From: Acidobacteriaceae bacterium
Lineage (GTDB): Bacteria > Acidobacteriota > Terriglobia > Terriglobales > SbA1
Assembly (NCBI GenBank): GCA_003156615.1
Contig: PMHI01000352.1
Span: 1 to 6,294, forward strand
Length of the DNA: 6,294 bases
Direction: 5' to 3'
Part shown: in pieces, positions 5,334 through 6,294 of the stretch
Position numbering within the stretch: the stretch's first letter is position 1
Layout: every line of letters starts with the position of its first letter
Program-made: the position numbers and the translations under genes
Notes under the pieces: model-generated
The model's database searches: none
Told to the model about the DNA's origin: nothing
The model's input: the letters and a program-made list of their open reading frames with translations, nothing else

Positions 5334-6075
5334 TCGTCGTTTGACGTTGAGTCCGTTCGCTCGAAGCCTGCTGCTCAGACTATTTTTTGTTCTGATCATT
5401 GCTTACCTTTCATTCGGAACTTTTGTCTGGTGGGCGATGCATCAGCCTCCCGAGACTTTCGGGCGGGTGATGGCCAGAATGCCTGGCCCCATCCCCTTTT
5501 TGCTTTTTCCATTTGAAACTGCCTGGCTACGCGCTCGTGCCGGAACGCTTCATACGGGAGATGCCGCGCCAGACTTTTCGCTGTTCAAGGTGGACAAGAG
5601 TGAGCGGGTTCAGCTCTCCGCGTTAAACCAACGGCAACCAGTGGTGCTGGTATTCGGCAGCTACACGTGACCGCCGTTTCGGCGGGAGGTTCCTGCCCTC
5701 AACAAGCTTTACGAGCAGTATCGCGAGCGCGTGGCATTCCTGGTCGTCTACATTACAGAAGCGCATCCCAGCGACGTGTGGCAAATGGAGAGCAATGTCA
5801 AAGACAAGGTCGTTTTTGCCAGCCCGAAGACAGAAGAAGAAAGAGCATTCGTCGCCGGGGCTTGCGTGCGGAAACTTGGCATCGAATTTCCGGCTGTGCT
5901 CGACGAGTTCGGCAATTCGACCGAACGAGCGTACACCGGCTGGCCTGATCGCATCTATTTGATCGACTCCGAAGGCCGCATTGCTTACAAGAGCAAGCCT
6001 GGCCCTTTTGGATTTAAGCCTGACCAATTGGCGGCAGCGCTGGTTCATACGCTCGGGGCGCTGGCAAGCAGGTAG
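5326..6075 (+). CDS. Membrane-anchored iodothyronine deiodinase-like selenoprotein
   Basis: With UGA at 5668-5670 read as selenocysteine this is a 249-residue protein. Residues about 15-38 form one N-terminal membrane segment after a basic start, so the rest is probably outside the cytoplasm. A thioredoxin-like domain begins near residue 78 (GDAAPDFSLF). The active site is VFGSYT-Sec115-PPF, matching the animal deiodinase GSCTUP motif with Tyr for Cys. The deiodinase signature EAHPSDVW follows at 145-152, then FGNSTERAYTGWPDRIYLI and GRIAYKSKPGPFGFKP at 194-231, also family-like. Vertebrate members reductively remove iodine from thyroid hormones; bacterial members mostly lack known substrates and may be thiol/selenol oxidoreductases or dehalogenases. 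The ATG at 5326 overlaps the stop of the broken gene upstream (ATGACTAG) and is preceded by a weak GAG; an in-phase ATG at 5308 is an alternative, while 5257 lies deep in the old gene. Readers stopping at UGA would see a 114-residue fragment from 5326 plus a separate frame at 5731. Confidence 0.87.
5668..5670 (+). other. In-frame UGA read as selenocysteine (Sec115 of the deiodinase-like protein)
   Basis: The codons read Gly-Ser-Tyr-Thr-UGA-Pro-Pro-Phe. The UGA coincides with the catalytic selenocysteine of the deiodinase family, and the same frame stays open for 134 further codons with conserved family motifs. A hairpin of suitable size and position follows. An ordinary stop would remove most of the catalytic fold. 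Confidence 0.88.
5671..5697 (+). promoter_or_regulatory. Bacterial SECIS hairpin of the deiodinase-like gene
   Basis: GGCGGGA (5681-5687) pairs with UCCUGCC (5691-5697) through seven base pairs, one a G-U wobble, around the loop GGU (5688-5690). The loop begins 17 bases after the UGA. In E. coli fdhF the SelB-binding hairpin has a GGUC loop 18 bases after its UGA, so loop sequence and spacing agree well. The bulged U of the fdhF stem is not present. A competing hairpin, CCGCCG/CGGCGG with loop UUU (5671-5676 with 5680-5685), shares bases with this stem and could compete with it. Confidence 0.7.
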
Positions 6076-6076
6076 A

Positions 6077-6140
6077 CGAGCGACGGCGGAGCGAGATTGC
6101 CGCCCGGCGAATGGGTATGGTGAAATCGGGCCGTCGCTTG
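6077..6140 (+). terminator. Long inverted repeat after the deiodinase-like gene, possible terminator
   Basis: Two bases past the stop codon, CGAGCGACGGC (6077-6087) pairs with GCCGUCGCUUG (6130-6140) through 11 positions, one a G-U pair. The 42-base interior can itself fold through GGCGG/CCGCC-type pairing in competition with the outer stem. A T-rich stretch lies downstream (about 6151-6175), but it begins more than 10 bases after the stem, so this is not a textbook intrinsic terminator. It is well placed to end the receptor operon and separate it from the next gene. Confidence 0.4.
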
Positions 6141-6198
6141 CTGAGTCGATTCAATATCTTTATCTTTAATCTTTTTCGCTTTATCGGATTCCAGCGGC

Positions 6199-6204
6199 AG
6201 GAGG
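6199..6204 (+). promoter_or_regulatory. Ribosome binding site of the last gene
   Basis: A perfect AGGAGG lies 10 bases upstream of the ATG at 6215 and supports this start for the heptad-repeat protein. Confidence 0.75.
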
Positions 6205-6214
6205 CCGCTTCACA

Positions 6215-6294
6215 ATGTCAGAAAGCCAAGTGATCGCTAATCAGAAGACGATTGTCCAGAATCAGAAGACCATCATCGCCAATCAGGCTGCGCT
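6215..6294 (+). CDS. Start of a heptad-repeat (Asn-Gln-Lys-Thr-Ile) protein, cut by the window end
   Basis: The frame opens MSESQVIANQKTIVQNQKTI and then reads IANQAA before the window ends. From residue 7 the sequence is built on a seven-residue unit, (I/V)-x-Asn-Gln-Lys-Thr-Ile, with paired aliphatic residues at the unit borders. Such a pattern favours a long helix, probably a coiled coil or fibrous oligomer. There is no signal peptide or membrane segment in the visible part. I do not recognise a named family. It has its own strong ribosome binding site and lies 139 bases after the deiodinase-like gene, beyond the inverted repeat, so it is probably a separate transcription unit. Confidence 0.65.
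   Translation, partial: MSESQVIANQKTIVQNQKTIIANQAA
6239..6286 (+). repeat. 21-bp tandem repeat encoding the heptads
   Basis: AATCAGAAGAC occurs at 6239-6249 and 6260-6270, and AATCAG recurs at 6281-6286, giving an exact 21-base period that matches one heptad per unit. The DNA itself is conserved between copies, suggesting recent expansion of the repeat. The array may continue past the window. Confidence 0.75.

Noticed and set aside
5731..6075. A separate 114-residue protein starting at 5731
   Set aside because: The frame is continuous with 5326-5667 across the UGA, and the thioredoxin-like fold is complete only when both halves are joined.
85..6075. Reassigned genetic code with UGA as an ordinary sense codon
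   Set aside because: UGA also acts as a normal stop in this window (85-87 and 5140-5142), and the two internal UGAs fall only at catalytic selenocysteine/cysteine positions.

Overview
The window looks like accessory chromosome of an Acidobacteriota member, of the Solibacter/Bryobacter/Koribacter kind. The main reason is a very large Oar-like TonB-dependent receptor with an N-terminal carboxypeptidase-regulatory-like domain, a family greatly expanded in that phylum. Moderately GC-rich DNA and AhpD-like neighbours fit this. The assignment is an inference from family and style, not from a marker gene.

Layout. A minus-strand gene (723 to 85) encodes an AhpD-like, carboxymuconolactone-decarboxylase-fold protein. 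Its redox motif reads Cys-Pro-Tyr-UGA, and the frame stays open past the UGA with clear family sequence, so it is best read as a 212-residue selenoprotein with a CxxU active site. A roughly 410-bp divergent intergenic region follows and carries a near-consensus sigma-70 promoter at 1016-1043. The plus-strand TonB-dependent receptor occupies 1137-4541. After 22 bases comes a second AhpD-like protein with an all-cysteine CxxC site (4564-5142). Next is the wreck of a third AhpD-like gene, with its N- and C-terminal ends kept and its middle deleted (5168-5333). Overlapping the end of that wreck is a membrane-anchored iodothyronine-deiodinase-like protein (5326-6075), whose active site reads Gly-Ser-Tyr-Thr-UGA-Pro-Pro-Phe. 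This UGA also sits exactly at the catalytic selenocysteine position of the family and is followed at once by a hairpin with a GGU apical loop, similar to the SelB-binding hairpin of E. coli fdhF. The last 80 bases start a new gene with a heptad Asn-Gln-Lys-Thr-Ile repeat.

The main discovery is therefore two selenoprotein genes of different fold within 6.3 kb. Conventional gene calling would cut each into fragments at the UGA. UGA is also an ordinary stop in this window, including at the true end of the selenocysteine AhpD gene, so this is context-dependent recoding and not a reassigned genetic code. The receptor, the AhpD-like protein and the deiodinase-like protein are tightly spaced on one strand and are probably co-transcribed. 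Together with the divergent AhpD-like selenoprotein they suggest a thiol/selenol redox module coupled to outer-membrane uptake of an unknown substrate. The substrate and physiological role cannot be read from the sequence. No selA, selB, selC or selD gene is visible here, so the recoding machinery must lie elsewhere.
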